Below, piece by piece: positions 1 through 11,345 of a stretch of DNA of 64,000 nt. Both the position numbers and the translations under genes were made by a program. Under the pieces are notes generated by a model. It was not told where the DNA came from, did not search any database, and worked only from the letters and a program-made list of their open reading frames with translations. The stretch comes from Paragordius varius (lineage: Eukaryota; Nematomorpha): assembly GCA_964247055.1 (NCBI GenBank), contig OZ176053.1, forward strand, positions 4,402,001 to 4,466,000. Reading direction: 5' to 3'. Every line of letters starts with the position of its first letter. Position 1 is the first letter of the stretch.

Positions 1-119
1 TCTTTATATTTAAACTAGGTTTCACGCAATAGTACCTTTAAGATTGACCAAATTGCACCACTTTTACACACAATAAAATAATAAAACCATAAATTAAAAA
101 AAATTTGATAAAATATCTC

Positions 120-290
120 AAAACGCTCATCAGCTACATAACGGTGGCTGAACTATGGGCCCGCACTGGAAAGTTTTGCTGGGAAACCAGTGATAAAAAA
201 ACTTTCATTAACGTTATGTTTATTAATTTGGAGGGAGTGGGTTTTTTGTTTTTTCTGGGTGTCCCTATTTCGAATAACAAGGCCACTGTT
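120..290. repeat. Interspersed repeat fragment related to 49836-49980
   Basis: The stretch from about 157 (GGGCCCGCACTGGAAAGTT) can be aligned by eye with 49836-49927, sharing the GCCCGCAC..GG.AAAGTT core, a run of A/T and a GAGG.GTGGG block. No protein is convincing here. Short reading frames on both strands run through the adjoining TA repeat. Likely a decayed mobile-element fragment of unknown family. Confidence 0.4.
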
Positions 291-305
291 ACTTTTAGGC
301 AATCG

Positions 306-332
306 TATATATATATATATATATATATATAT
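306..332. repeat. (TA)n microsatellite
   Basis: Uninterrupted alternating TA of about 27 bp about 95 bp upstream of the start codon at 428. Confidence 0.9.
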
Positions 333-427
333 GTTAATATTTAAGATGGTGTGTTTACCAGTCTTACCAATAGTATCGAAAACGATTAAGCAGTGCGCAA
401 CAATCAAATCTATTATTATATTGTTTT

Positions 428-1750
428 ATGGATAAAAAAAGCTCTAAACAAACATTAATTAATACATTAAATCACATAGATAATCTTCAAGTTTTGATAA
501 GGTTATTTTTAAACGACAACGATTTGATAGAACCGTTTGATAAAGACAAAGATGATGCGAGAAAAAGAATGATTTTTGATTCCAACAAAAGAGTAAAAAA
601 AGATTTGGATCCGGCTTTGAAAAGATTTTGCAATCGCTTTGATGGGATTTTTGCTGATCTTCTATTTATTAAACATCATATTCAAAAACTATACAATGAA
701 AAAGTGGGTTTTGATCACCATGCTAAACTGATACCAAAAATTGAACAATCTATCAATCTCATGAATACACTTGTATCCGATACTAATCAAATTAAAGAAA
801 ATGTGGAATTATTACGACAGTCTCATACCCCGAATTTTGGTAATGCAAAAGACGTATCTCTCCTTAATTCGGTTATAGAATCTGTTAATGCAAAAGCCAG
901 TTTACCGTATAAAATTAGTAACAACAATGCTATAACCGCTATGAATCATCTTCCTATAGAAAGCTCTGTGGTTTATAATCCATCAACACCTAATCTTAAT
1001 TATTATCCTAATAACGTTGTTCAACCAAATAATTATACAGAAATGCCATGTCATCCGGGGGTTTATTTGGATCCTAACACGATAAATCCCCAGAATAAAA
1101 GCTTCTGCAGTTTAGGGTGCACTAATAATAGTCTGCCGACAAATGAGAATTGTCAGAGCCCAGGACATCCACTGTTAAACATGCAAAATAAAGATATTTT
1201 TAATCATTCTGTGGATACGTCAGCCAATTGTCATATGATTCAAAACATACCCCTACAACAATATAAGGTAGAAGGAAACAAAAGGGATTTAATTTCACCG
1301 TTTAACCAATCATCTCTATGTGCGTCTAGCTGCCTACAAAATGTAAATACTTTCCAATGTTCTAATGAACCAAACATCGGACAACCCCCTTTATCCAGGA
1401 TGCCAAATTATGTCGGGGATAATGCTTCGAGTCCACAAAATTTCCAATATGCTCAAATTCCTACTAATCCGACCATGTATTTGGGTGAACCTAATATAAA
1501 CAGACCATATCAAGGGAATCTAGCGATTCAATCTAATAAAATTAACCAAGACAATAAATATTTTAACTGTTTTAGCCCTAGTAATCTGTATACTTGCATA
1601 AATCCTATCCCTACAACGCTTTATCCGGCTGCTAATGATAATAATAATATTAGTACCTGTCAGACCCGATATGAAGATTCGAAAAATCAAAACAATGTGT
1701 CTAATAGTAATCACCCTTTTACTAATACATTTAGCTCAAACAATTTGTGA
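428..1750 (+). CDS. Intronless Asn/Pro/Cys-rich protein, possibly MED29-like N-terminus
   Basis: A continuous 440-residue frame, far longer than chance in this AT-rich DNA, with an AATAAA at about 1811. I do not recognise it with confidence. Residues 1-140 look alpha-helical and charged. The rest (about 150-440) is low-complexity, rich in Asn, Pro, Gln, Ser and scattered Cys, and probably disordered. The helical part has a pattern loosely like Mediator subunit 29: a hydrophobic helix (LQVLIRLFLNDNDLIEP), then ALKRFCNRFDGIF placed like the MED29 'RFDKCLEEFY' segment. That resemblance is weak and remembered, not computed. The absence of introns, where every other well-resolved gene has them, could mean a retrogene or simply one large exon. 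If MED29, it would be a nuclear transcription co-activator subunit with an unusually long tail. Confidence 0.6.
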   Translation: MDKKSSKQTLINTLNHIDNLQVLIRLFLNDNDLIEPFDKDKDDARKRMIFDSNKRVKKDLDPALKRFCNRFDGIFADLLFIKHHIQKLYNEKVGFDHHAKLIPKIEQSINLMNTLVSDTNQIKENVELLRQSHTPNFGNAKDVSLLNSVIESVNAKASLPYKISNNNAITAMNHLPIESSVVYNPSTPNLNYYPNNVVQPNNYTEMPCHPGVYLDPNTINPQNKSFCSLGCTNNSLPTNENCQSPGHPLLNMQNKDIFNHSVDTSANCHMIQNIPLQQYKVEGNKRDLISPFNQSSLCASSCLQNVNTFQCSNEPNIGQPPLSRMPNYVGDNASSPQNFQYAQIPTNPTMYLGEPNINRPYQGNLAIQSNKINQDNKYFNCFSPSNLYTCINPIPTTLYPAANDNNNISTCQTRYEDSKNQNNVSNSNHPFTNTFSSNNL

Positions 1751-2350
1751 ATATTGTGTGTTTAACATTGCAGATTATCAATATATAATGCTTATTTAAG
1801 AAAAAATTGGAATAAATTTCTAAATTATTAATGTTGTTGTTATATCTATTGATCGATTTTTACTATTTTATAGATTATTTCCCACGAAAGTTTAGCTGTT
1901 TGTAATTTGGTGTCTTTTAAATTGTCGATCTAAGGTGTTTTGCACCGGCTCTGTAATATACCTGTCACCAGCTGGCATCTATATTACTTAGCAATTATTG
2001 TTTAAATATATTTTAAGGCAGGCAGCGGACAAGGATGTGTCGGGTTTGTTTATTTTTAGGTTTTTTAGCTTCCCAATTATTTGCTGCTTCTCCAAAACTA
2101 TTTCATAAGAATTTCGCCTTCCTTCTGTAATGAGCGATCTGTGGCTAAAGTATGCTTAAAACAATAATCAATCTGATTAAGTTGATTTTAGTAGCGAATA
2201 TAATGTGGGGTGTTATTGGCCATATTGATGAGACTACCGAGCTAAATGTATTTGCAAACTACGGCTATATTATGATACAAAAATGATAGGATATTTCTGC
2301 CTTATGCAATTTTTTCTATAATAAATTAGTGGTTAATATTGGATAGGGAT
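1751..2350. other. Intergenic, no gene seen
   Basis: AT-rich sequence with AATAAA at 1811. Nothing coding or repeated was recognised before the hAT-like end at 2353. Confidence 0.5.
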
Positions 2351-2352
2351 AG

Positions 2353-2425
2353 CAGGGGCATAGGGCTCAGTTGTGGCGCCCGCATATATCCTTTAGGGCG
2401 CCCCAGATTTGGTGCTGGTGCCGAA
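2353..2425. mobile_element. hAT-like terminal fragment
   Basis: Starts CAGGGGCATAGGG and carries GGCGCCCGCA and GGGCGCCCCA, the GC-rich terminal style also seen in the complete hAT element at 16264 (CAGGGGCGTACC, then GGGCGCC blocks). Only one end is visible. It abuts the mariner remnant, so this is probably an old nested or broken insertion. Confidence 0.35.
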
Positions 2426-2439
2426 TTTTAAGGATATTG

Positions 2440-3070
2440 AAAAAAAATCCTGATTTGGAGATTCTTTATTTGTAGCAAAATATATTATTTATTAAAAATA
2501 TTGTACATCGGTTTCTACACATATTGCCTATCTTTCATGTAATGTACGAATGTCATGCCAGAAAAACTAATCGGAAAAAACCATTCGTCAGGCCATTTTC
2601 CAAAGTCTTCGAAATTATTAAAGTGGGGCTATGCGAGTGCCCTATTGATGCGAAGTTGTATTCGCATGATGGCGCCAGATCAGGAGAGTTGCGCGGATGC
2701 GATGAATCTCATCGAAGAATTTTAAGGTCCTTCACTGGTTTTGCTGTGAGACGGATCATTGATGTAACTAAAACGCTTTGATATGTCTTTCGGTCCTTTT
2801 TTGATTAATTTATGTATGGCGATAGCGTTGTGTAATCAGTTTCCCCGGCTTTCAGTTTTTATAATACACACTACCGCTCTAGTCTCATCAGACACAAGGC
2901 ATGGTATTCTTGCCGAAGCTTTTTATCTTTGGACAGGCTTGGGAGGAAGAAAGCGAAGAAATGGGATATTATATAACATATTGCCTTTTATATCTATATT
3001 AATGATTTCACCAAATAACAACCTTCGGAATGAAATAAGTACGGTTTACTCTGATTTATCACCATTAATG
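2440..3070 (-). mobile_element. Decayed mariner-family transposase
   Basis: On the minus strand several frames together spell a mariner transposase in order: a block like KKVMLCVWWD-x-GVVYYELL (about 2960-2860), an Asn-Ala-x-Pro-His-like block ending AKPVKDL (about 2740), SPDLAPS (about 2680), a GHS(H)A-like block, then NNFEDFGKWPDEWFF (about 2620-2580) and a C-terminal HER(W)-like end. In intact relatives the SPDLAPSD block holds the third catalytic acidic residue. Frame changes between blocks and several stops show a dead copy. Plus-strand reading frames over the same bases are shadows. This stretch is less AT-rich than its surroundings. Confidence 0.7.
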
Positions 3071-4272
3071 CCACTATGAGTCAAAGAATAAGTAATAATT
3101 TTATTCTTATTCATCAGAGGAATAAAAAAAATATAGTAGCGGTTTATTATATTAGAAGAGAAATTGGTTTATAAATTTAGCATAAAAACTGCGGTTAGGC
3201 GCTAAATAATTAAAATATTATAAAACTCTAAAGAGTAATTAGAGATAATTAGAAATATGTATTTTTATATAAATTTCATCTCCTAATCGGAATTATTTTT
3301 TACCTATGCTATAACTTTACCACATTTATTGCGTCAAATATCAAATTTAAGTAATAAAATTTGATTTCATGATATAATATGTTAAAGATCTAATATATTT
3401 AGGTGCATCAGAGTGCGTGTGCTTTTTTTAATATTTGGTGGAAATTGTTTTAAGGATACGTTTGCATCTTATTTTAATGTCATACTTAAAAATTATTATC
3501 CATATAAAATTTTTGGTCAGGTATAAATCGCCATAATTTCAATAATATCATAGAATTAATGATTAAAACATTTATTTTATACGTATATACTGTTCTAAGA
3601 TAATTAAAAAATTATCCATCAACAATTAAATATTGGCCATTTATTTGTGTTATATATTTATCATAAAAAATAACAGTATTTTCGGAGACAATAATCAATA
3701 TGTATAATGGTAAAAAAGAGAGGGAGAGGAGTTGGGTTAATTATAAAAGTTAGTAGTAATAAATACCAATTATACATAAATATTTCTTAATAATAAGTTT
3801 AAAATGGATGAGCGTTATAAATATATTTTCATTACTATACGTTATTTTATTCTAAGTATTTGTGTTTAATATTTAATCAAAATTATATTCATATATATAT
3901 TTTATGTACGTAGCTCTAAAAATTTAACATGTTAGTAAATTTTAATAAGTTATGCAAAAAAATCTTATCCAATTTTTGAATATTGTCGCAGTGCAGCACA
4001 CATGTATAAAAATCTTTCCAATATTATTCTTATTTGATTATTATTACGAATTTATAAAATATTAGGAATGAAGAAGAGTAAATGGAGATTAATTATAAAG
4101 ATAAATGAATGCTATGTGGTAGAGTTGGCATATGAACCTGATTTTATAAAAGCAAATAACTTAAATTTACTTATTTTTCGTTTTAATGTTTAATGTTTTA
4201 TATATAATAAAATATGTTATCCAATGATTTTTGCGTTTTCGTAAGAGTCTCTAATTCTCATATCCTTCTAAG
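3071..4272. other. Intergenic, no gene seen
   Basis: About 1.2 kb of AT-rich sequence downstream of both the mariner remnant and the PIP4P stop codon. I see no exon, RNA gene or repeat boundary. Confidence 0.5.
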
Positions 4273-7200
4273 TTATGGCGTTAAACATTCGATGGAACTT
4301 TTTTTCATTGTGCAATAATAGAGATAGCGCAGGAAAAATAAAAGGGACAGTAAAAAGGCAGCTAAAGAAATATTATGTTTTAGTTATGTTGGGAGGTAAA
4401 AAATATATTTGGTTATGATTTATAAAAAAAAACTTACAGACGTATATAACAATCATCAATGGTTTCCTCTGGTAATGCGTTGTAAACTATAAATAAAAAT
4501 TTTATTGTATAAACCGTTCGAAAATAATATAATATATTAATTATTTTAAAATAAAATTTATTAACTATAAAACAAATACAAAATTAATATAACAATTATA
4601 CCAAAACAGCTAGGGCCGCTGCCAAGGCTATGATTGTAAATACCAAAAATAAAATTGATTTTTTGCGGGCAAAATTGGATCCAACAGATGAACTAAAAAT
4701 TATGTAACGGAAATCATATATTAACGTTAAATAAGCTAAACAATGAAATAATGAATAAAAAAATAGAAAACGATGGGTAAAACTCTTCGATATTATGGAT
4801 CGTAGACTAGTGTTGTACTAGTAATAACGTTATTTAATATATTTATACAAAAAATAATAGTCTTGTATGTCATTATTTCCAAAATTGTTTAAATGTGTGT
4901 TTAACAATAAGTAATTCATATATAGATACATTTTTCTGCAATGTGGACATCGGGCCAGAGTATTGCTTGCCAAATTGAACTAGATGATATAAAATAAGTT
5001 AAGTTGGTAAAAAAGACATATCAAACAATGTATAATATTCCCTTCTTTCCTAAATATAATGGATATGGTCATTATTCTGTGGCAGAATCAGACCCATATT
5101 ATAAAAAAAAGTTTTCCAAGTACTCTATAGATTTTATGCTAAAATGCTCCTTTTTTCTCCAAAATTCTAATTTACCTCTAAAAAGGATAATGTTTAAATC
5201 TGCTTTTATGCGCCATCTTTTTCATTTTGCATTGGATAACAAACCACTTTAATACAAATTATATGGACTATAAATATTCACCGAAAAGTGTTTTTTTCCA
5301 ATTATTATAATTAATGCTTGTAACTTTTTAATATATTATTTTGCATTGAATAAAAACAAATAACCAACCTATTTGATAGCAAAGTTTCTACATTGATTAA
5401 TTTGAAAATTTTTCAGTTATCACCGTCCTTTTCTTCGGGGGCACACTACCATTTAATGATCTGTTAGAGAAAATGGTATGCTGACACCCACATTAAAACT
5501 ACAATATTTTACAATTTTTGACCCCATTTTTAATATTTCTACCCTATTATATATGTAAATACCGCTAAACAACAAATTAAGATACTCATCCCTCGTTTTG
5601 ATCATATATTTGCCTAATCGTCTTCAAATTCAAAAATGATATAAAATATGCAGAGTGAGGATTCAACATTGAAATATTTATTTTGGGTTTTTTATTTATA
5701 TAGCTTAATTTTAGAGCTGTGCATTGATCAAAAAAGTGCTTGGTTTATTTAGCCGTAAATCGTTTTAATATTCAATTAAATAAGTTGATTTATACTAAAT
5801 TTTGAATTTATAAATTTTGACGAGTTGGCATGTAGGGTTGGCAACTATCAATTAGTCGTAAAGACGTTGAGGTATTGAAAATCTGAAAACATAGTTTCAG
5901 ACTCAAATATCACTCCAAACCTTGTCTCATATTATGATTTATAAGGGTTTGTTGTAAATAAAAGGTAGAGCTTTTTAAAGGAATTTGGATTTAATGTAAA
6001 AAAATTTATATCACATATGATCTAAAAGGATATGTAAAAACAAATAAATAAATGTATTCTCTAAAACCACTGAATAATAAAATTATAGTTCTCTCAAAAT
6101 TTAGAGTATACATGGAATAAAAATTTCATTTGGTCAATATTTTGCACTATTATTTTCAAAATCACATAGTATGTGTAATATATTGTTGAGTTTTTGACCG
6201 GTCAAAATATAATAAAGAGCCTGACCGCTTATAAATGCCGTCATTCGTGGTCATGAACAGTAATTATTACCATAAATATATAAACATTTCAATATATATA
6301 ATTGCTAAAAATTTAAATATCAAAAAGCACAAATTTTATAATTATACCATTATTTTATATTTAAATTATTAATATTATGGTTATTTTCTAAGCATTAGCC
6401 GGCAAACACAATCACCCTATGTGCAAATTCTAATATTATATAAATATATGGGAGAATTTTTATTAACCCATTATTTCTATGTTTATCCCCATTAGTTTAT
6501 AAAATATTATTTTAATAAGTAACTTTATAGGAATGAATAAAGTAGAGCTTTCTTTTGAAAATATAATAATAAATTACTAAAAATGTTTCGCCACAATGAA
6601 CACATTCAACCCGTACACTGTCAGGCGGCAAAGGAAGTGATGAAACAACTTTTGGCGTTTCTACTTGCAGGTTCAATATCCGTTTGCTAAAACAATTTAA
6701 ATAAAATAACAGTAAAAATACAATAATCCAAAATTTAGAAAATAGTATTTATAATTGAAAGAAACTGACCCAAATTAGGGTGTAAGAAAAAATATTATAT
6801 TTAATAATTTTGCCTTTGATAATAATAATAATAATGCTACTAATGCTATCTGCCATTATTATAAGAATCTATTCTTACCCATACTATCTAATTTAAAACT
6901 AAGTGTATAGATAAAGAATAAAATATTTAATGGGAGTAACCAATTTGCTCTTGGACAAGCTATCCGTGGGGCAGATTCTTTACAAATCAATAAACAGTTA
7001 CAAGGACATCTCACATACTTTTTTTGCAATGGTGCTGGCTTCAATGGCTAGCAATATAAAGATTAAAAATACCGTAGCTTCGTTACATATCTCACATTTA
7101 ACCACATGCTGATTTTCTTTACCCGTTATATCTATCATATTATCACAAACACGACATTGAATTATTCGTGATCCATCTGCTAATGCATTTATAAAAGGCC

Positions 7201-7359
7201 GGGGCTCTTCGATTTTTCCAACGCATTGTATACTAGTGGCTGTGTCATCTTAGTTTAACAGAATAAAATACTTTTTACGGTTGCAGTTTTATTATTATTG
7301 GAATCAATTGAATTTTGAGGTGCTAATAAAGGCTGTTTTTCTGAATCATTTTGGGCCAT
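4273..7359 (-). CDS. PIP4P1/2 (TMEM55): Phosphatidylinositol-4,5-bisphosphate 4-phosphatase (TMEM55 family), eight exons
   Basis: Exons: 7272-7359, 7073-7248, 6941-7047, 6578-6686, 4930-4979, 4602-4692, 4438-4486, 4273-4361. All reading phases agree and give about 252 residues, close to the 257 of human TMEM55A. The family removes the 4-phosphate from PI(4,5)P2 on late endosomes and lysosomes. The Cys-pair modules are intact (CRVC at 61-64, CEICNEAT at 81-88, [15 protein letters not shown] from 97, [13 protein letters not shown]). The catalytic CX5R is C110-KESAP-R116. Two membrane spans follow, split over exons 6-8 (about 188-206 and 216-234). Introns 1 and 2 are only 23 and 25 nt; intron 4 is 1.6 kb. 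The N-terminus is shorter and less Pro-rich than in vertebrates. Confidence 0.93.
7048..7072 (-). other. 25-nt intron (PIP4P intron 2)
   Basis: GTATTT...GCTAG, between CNEAT and [14 protein letters not shown], exactly inside a stretch conserved across the family. The length is not a multiple of three. Confidence 0.9.
7249..7271 (-). other. 23-nt intron (PIP4P intron 1)
   Basis: GTATTT...CTAAG. Its removal joins AAA-A to AT-GAC and keeps the frame leading into the conserved CRVC module; retention shifts the frame. Confidence 0.8.
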
Positions 7360-7399
7360 TGTGAAAATCCTTTTATGAAATACAGATGTTATATTGGTA

Positions 7400-8800
7400 T
7401 TTTAAAAAATCGCATTAATAACATAACCCTTTATTACATTAACACTTCGATTTGAATTAGGGTATTTAAATACCTCAGACAAAATTTAAGTTAGGATTTT
7501 TGAAAAACTACTGAAGAAAACGGTCCCAATTAAAATTTATGCTTGTATCCTAAATAAAATTATATAAATATGCCAAAATAAAATAAAATTATGTTTTGAT
7601 AAAAAAGTTCCATGTAAACTACTTCTACGCCATTTTTATTTTACAAATTCTTTGCAAGACATCGTCTTTTTAATTTTAAGGGTGAAATTAAAGCTAATTT
7701 CTTATTTAAATTTAATCTTACATTGATAGAAATAGAAAAAGCGGTTTATTTTGTAATGTTTTTTAATTTTAACATTGCACAGATGTCACGTTGACTAAAT
7801 TTTTACCTTTAGGTTTTGGCTTAAAATAAGTAATATCAAGTATTTATGAAATTTTTTTTTTATATATTTCGGTTGATTTTGCCATGGTTTCGATTCCTTC
7901 CATATTTTTTAAAGGATTTAATTTTAAACAGGCCTGGGGTATCCAACTGCCCATTTAAATCAATGAACGAAAATGAATGTGTTGTATCCAAGTGTTTAAT
8001 CATCATTTTTACACTAAAAAACAAAAAATATTTTTGCGACCTTAAGAGTTATAAATAATAATCTTGTATAGATTATATCATATAATGCGACCAGATATTT
8101 AGGCATTTAGGGAGCAATAAATGTCCTTTACACGAAATCAATATTGATGACAATGTATGCAATATAATTTTGTATTGAAATCAATTTACTACAAAAAAGA
8201 ATTTAATAATACTAATAAAACACACAACCTGAAATATTAGTTATTGGACTTAAACGGAATAAGATTAATCAAATCTAAAAATATAAGAGTTACATTTCAA
8301 TCCTTCAGAATTTTAAAGATTTGCTTTAAAGTTTTGTTGATTTTTTGCATATACAATAATTTATATTTAAAATAAATTTAAGACGTACGAATTTTAATCA
8401 AAATTCTGAAGCGATAGGAATGGTTATTTATTTAGTTATACAGATAAGGTGTTTTATAATATTATTAGGCATTTATATACCGTTTATCAGGGCTCAAACT
8501 ATGAAGTACGCATAGTAAAAGTGGAGTTTTTTTAAATATTTTGATATCAAAGCATATATTTAAAATTTTTATTGCACAACGGCATTTTCGTGTTTATTTT
8601 TAAGAGAATTAGCACATTTATTTTACCAAAAAAAGTATTCAAAAAATGGCGCAAATTTTCCATTTTCTGATATGAATCAGATACTATAAAAGTTATAATA
8701 ACTTCTTAAATCACTCGTAAGGGCCAATATCAAAAGCATCATGATAATCCTGATACATTCTCCTTCAGAATATAATATATTTCATCCGAATATTCTGTGA
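7400..8800 (-). repeat. Interspersed repeat family A, copy 1
   Basis: Several blocks match 58290-59760 in reverse order and orientation: 7441-7560 (CTTCGATTTGAATT...GGTATTTAAATACC), 7930-8000 (AAACAGGCCTGGGGTA, then AAAATGAATGTGTTGTATCC), 8510-8620 and 8640-8780 (AAAAGCATCATGATAATCCT). A further copy lies at 50900-53000. The family is at least 1.3 kb, has no protein I recognise and is diverged. The 70-residue frame at 7846-8058 falls in it and is not a gene. Confidence 0.6.
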
Positions 8801-8929
8801 ACACTGTAATAAAAAATGTTCTGGTAGAAGCACATGGTGATTAGCTTCCACCCGTTAGAATTTTATGGTGTACAGAGAATTTAAATGTCGTATTTTAATG
8901 TAAGAGAGTGTTGGCTCTATAAACTGCGA

Positions 8930-9480
8930 AAATCTAAATTACGGCGGTTATTACCCAACTCCCATTCAACTGCCATTGACGTTAGCGTTACATATACCCT
9001 ATAGAAGACATGTACGAATGGATAAGACTAAAAAACTCAATAAATGGGTATCCACTCAATAATCACAACTCACTTGTATACTCTTACTAGTGGCGAAAGA
9101 AAATCATTTTTGCTATGGTAGAAAGAAAAAGTTGGTTTAGTTAGAAAATTCAAAGCGCGAAAAAGCGTGACTGTGTTGGCAAACGGGTCCATTGCACCAG
9201 GACCAAATAGCTTTGGCATCCTGATGAATTTTTCGTTATATGATGCTCACAGCAAAAACAGTACACTACTTACGCATTCGTAACATTCGCACAACATATT
9301 CGCCTAAACCTGGGGTCATCTGATTATTAGAACTTCCCATCAATAGGGCACACGCTCGTAGTGCAGCACTTCAATAATTTTAATTTTTTTCGAAAAGGAC
9401 TCAGTGAATGGTTTGCACATATCGGTTTTCCGACATGGCATTCATTTATTATCTGATAGACGGGTGAAATATGCAGACAT
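8930..9480 (+). mobile_element. Second decayed mariner-family transposase
   Basis: Plus-strand fragments in several frames follow mariner order: TKKLNKWV (about 9028-9051), a block placed like the lysine-rich segment before the second Asp (about 9115-9180), a DNA-R-P-H-like block (about 9240), a DLGSSDY-like block (about 9312), SIGHTLVVQHFNNF (about 9340-9385) and LSEWFAH (about 9400). The last part parallels the NNFEDFGKW-DEWF block of the 2.5 kb copy, so both copies belong to the same mariner subgroup. It is strongly broken. Confidence 0.55.
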
Positions 9481-10320
9481 TGGAAAATTTTAATAAAACA
9501 AATGATTCATTTCTATTTATAATTATGTATTTATTTACCTAACAACTGGTTAAAACTTCAAAGACCTGCTACAGGGAATAATTCAAAACCGCACATTAAA
9601 GGAATAGATATGGAATATCCCTTTTTGGATAATGTAGCTATAGTTTCGGATAGTTCTTTCTAAAACAGTATTGTTAACCCTTTTTTTTATATCTCAAGGT
9701 TGATGAGGAGCTAAATAAAGTATATGAAGCAGTCACCCTCGGCATTTTATAAAAAATTAAAATTTGAAAAAATTTCCACCATTTTTAGAACAGGACTAGA
9801 CGAACAAATTCGAAAAATGGTATTTCGGCTCATTATAAATAAAAAAATTCCCATTTCTTATTCGAATGAGCTAATATATTTTCCTGATAATTGCTTCAAA
9901 ATAAATATTTGTGCAAAATATTCAGAGCGATGAGGATGAATTAAGCCGATACATCAATTTCGGTCACCCTCTACATATTCATAAAAACTAAAATATCCCT
10001 CACTATATAAGAATAGGCCGCTTTTCCCCAATATTTGCTTAATAATGAATATTTGTTAATAATCTAATTTAAATGGGGTGCTAAACACAAGGGTTATGTC
10101 AAAAAATTGGCTCAGTTACATTTGGCGAAATGGTAAAAATAAAACTATTAGACTTTTGGACTGGAGGACCGCATGTTTTTCGGATAAGTGCTATAAACTC
10201 ATAATTTTTGGGATTTGTATTATTTAAACTATTTACACGGGTAGGGGCAAAACTTAGTCGCTAATACAAAAATAAGGCTCTGTTACCGTCAGTGCCTTAT
10301 AAAGAAATTTTAAGGTTAAA
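9481..10320. other. Intergenic, no gene seen
   Basis: AT-rich sequence. A 69-residue frame at 9724-9933 has no recognisable feature and is probably chance. GGTCACCCTC-like words occur near both ends of that frame (about 9733 and 9961), perhaps the traces of a small repeat. Confidence 0.4.
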
Positions 10321-10322
10321 TA

Positions 10323-10546
10323 CAGAGGTGTCCAACACAAATGGTTTCGCAGGCCGCCTTTTCGGATTAAAAAATCAACAGGCTGCGCGCACAATATATT
10401 GGCATTAAAAAAATTTATTTTAATCAAAAGAATTTAAAACTACTATTTTTTCTGCTAGTTCATCGTCAAAGACTTATTCAGAAAATTTGTATTTTAAATT
10501 TCTCGCGGGCCACAGAAATATTTCGGAGCGTGTTAAACACCCCAGT
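10323..10546. mobile_element. Short non-autonomous hAT-type element
   Basis: About 224 bp with imperfect inverted ends: CAGAGGTGTCCAACAC on the left, GTGTTAAACACCCCAG on the right. GC-rich GCAGGCCGCC and GCGGGCCACAG blocks sit just inside. The end sequence resembles the CAGGGGTGGACAA end at 34104. A near-direct repeat (TTTTAAGGTTAAA and TTTTAAGATTAAA) lies just outside each end but is not a clean 8 bp duplication. Confidence 0.5.
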
Positions 10547-10699
10547 TTTAAGATTAAAATATAGGTGATCGAATCCAATTTAAGCAAAGCTAATAAAATT
10601 ATTAATTTTTGTTGATTTTGCGGTCATAATGTAATCAAAATTATTTTATTTATTAACTTTACTTTTAACTATATATATTATACTCTAGTTTTTTAACGA

Positions 10700-10805
10700 T
10701 TATTCGAAAATTCCAAAAATACGGCAAAAAGTTTGAAATGAGAATTCTTTTACAATATAAATTTTTACAAAATATATTTTGCATAATCGGCTTTATCGAC
10801 ATTAA
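10700..10805 (-). repeat. Interspersed repeat family B, copy 1 (fragment)
   Basis: Read on the minus strand it contains the family B core seen at 22075-22260 (TCATTTCAAACTTTTTGCCG-like, beside ATGCAAAATATATTTTG). Confidence 0.35.
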
Positions 10806-11184
10806 TTCATATTTTTAAATTTGGTTTAATATCAAAGATACTTTTATAGCTATTTAAATTAATCGCTCTCGGGTAGAAAATTACCATAAAAGGTGTATGA
10901 TTAAAAATTAAATTTATTTATATTATTATGTTATAGTACAATTACAATTTAACATAAAATCCAATAAGAATGCATTATTTGAAATTTTCACTATCATAGA
11001 TAATTTTAATTATAGTAGTTTAATTATTTTTTTCATATTATATACTTATTGTCCAACAGTAGCTTATCCAATGAATATAATTGATAGATTGGTTCATATT
11101 AAAAATAAATCATATTTAATACTTGATGACCTTTTGGAGTAGTTTTATACCCCAGAGCATTTTGAGATATGATTATCTATAAAA

Positions 11185-11345
11185 GTATTCACGGTATTAG
11201 GCCGAATTTAAAAATATGCTTTCTTTAGTTTTTAGGCGCATAATACGAAAAAAATTTTTTTAAGAATTAAAAAACAATCCTTATTTCAAACTTTTTCCCC
11301 GTTTTTTCTATAAATTTTTTAAATCGCTATTACAATAGGAAAATA
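11185..11345 (+). repeat. Interspersed repeat family B, copy 2
   Basis: Shares ATATGCTTTCTTTAG, TTAGGCGCATAATAC and AAATCGCTATTACAATAGG with 22075-22260 (reverse) and 26740-26905. Non-coding. The surrounding 10.8-12.4 kb shows no gene. Confidence 0.5.

Noticed and set aside
105-435. Three overlapping 79-84 residue frames through the (TA)n run
   Set aside because: They depend on the microsatellite (IYIYIY runs) and on a repeat fragment also found at 49.8 kb.
2524-3079. Plus-strand frames of 85 and 98 residues
   Set aside because: The minus strand of the same bases spells mariner transposase blocks, so these are antisense shadows.
4596-4692. PIP4P ending at the TAA at 4596 with a single membrane span
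   Set aside because: A good donor (GTATAA) precedes it and two further exons supply the second span and C-terminus seen in the family.
6859-6940. Extension of PIP4P exon 3 through CFKLDSMG
   Set aside because: Splicing from 6941 directly to 6686 restores the family motif CKRIxNL and keeps phase; the extension matches nothing.
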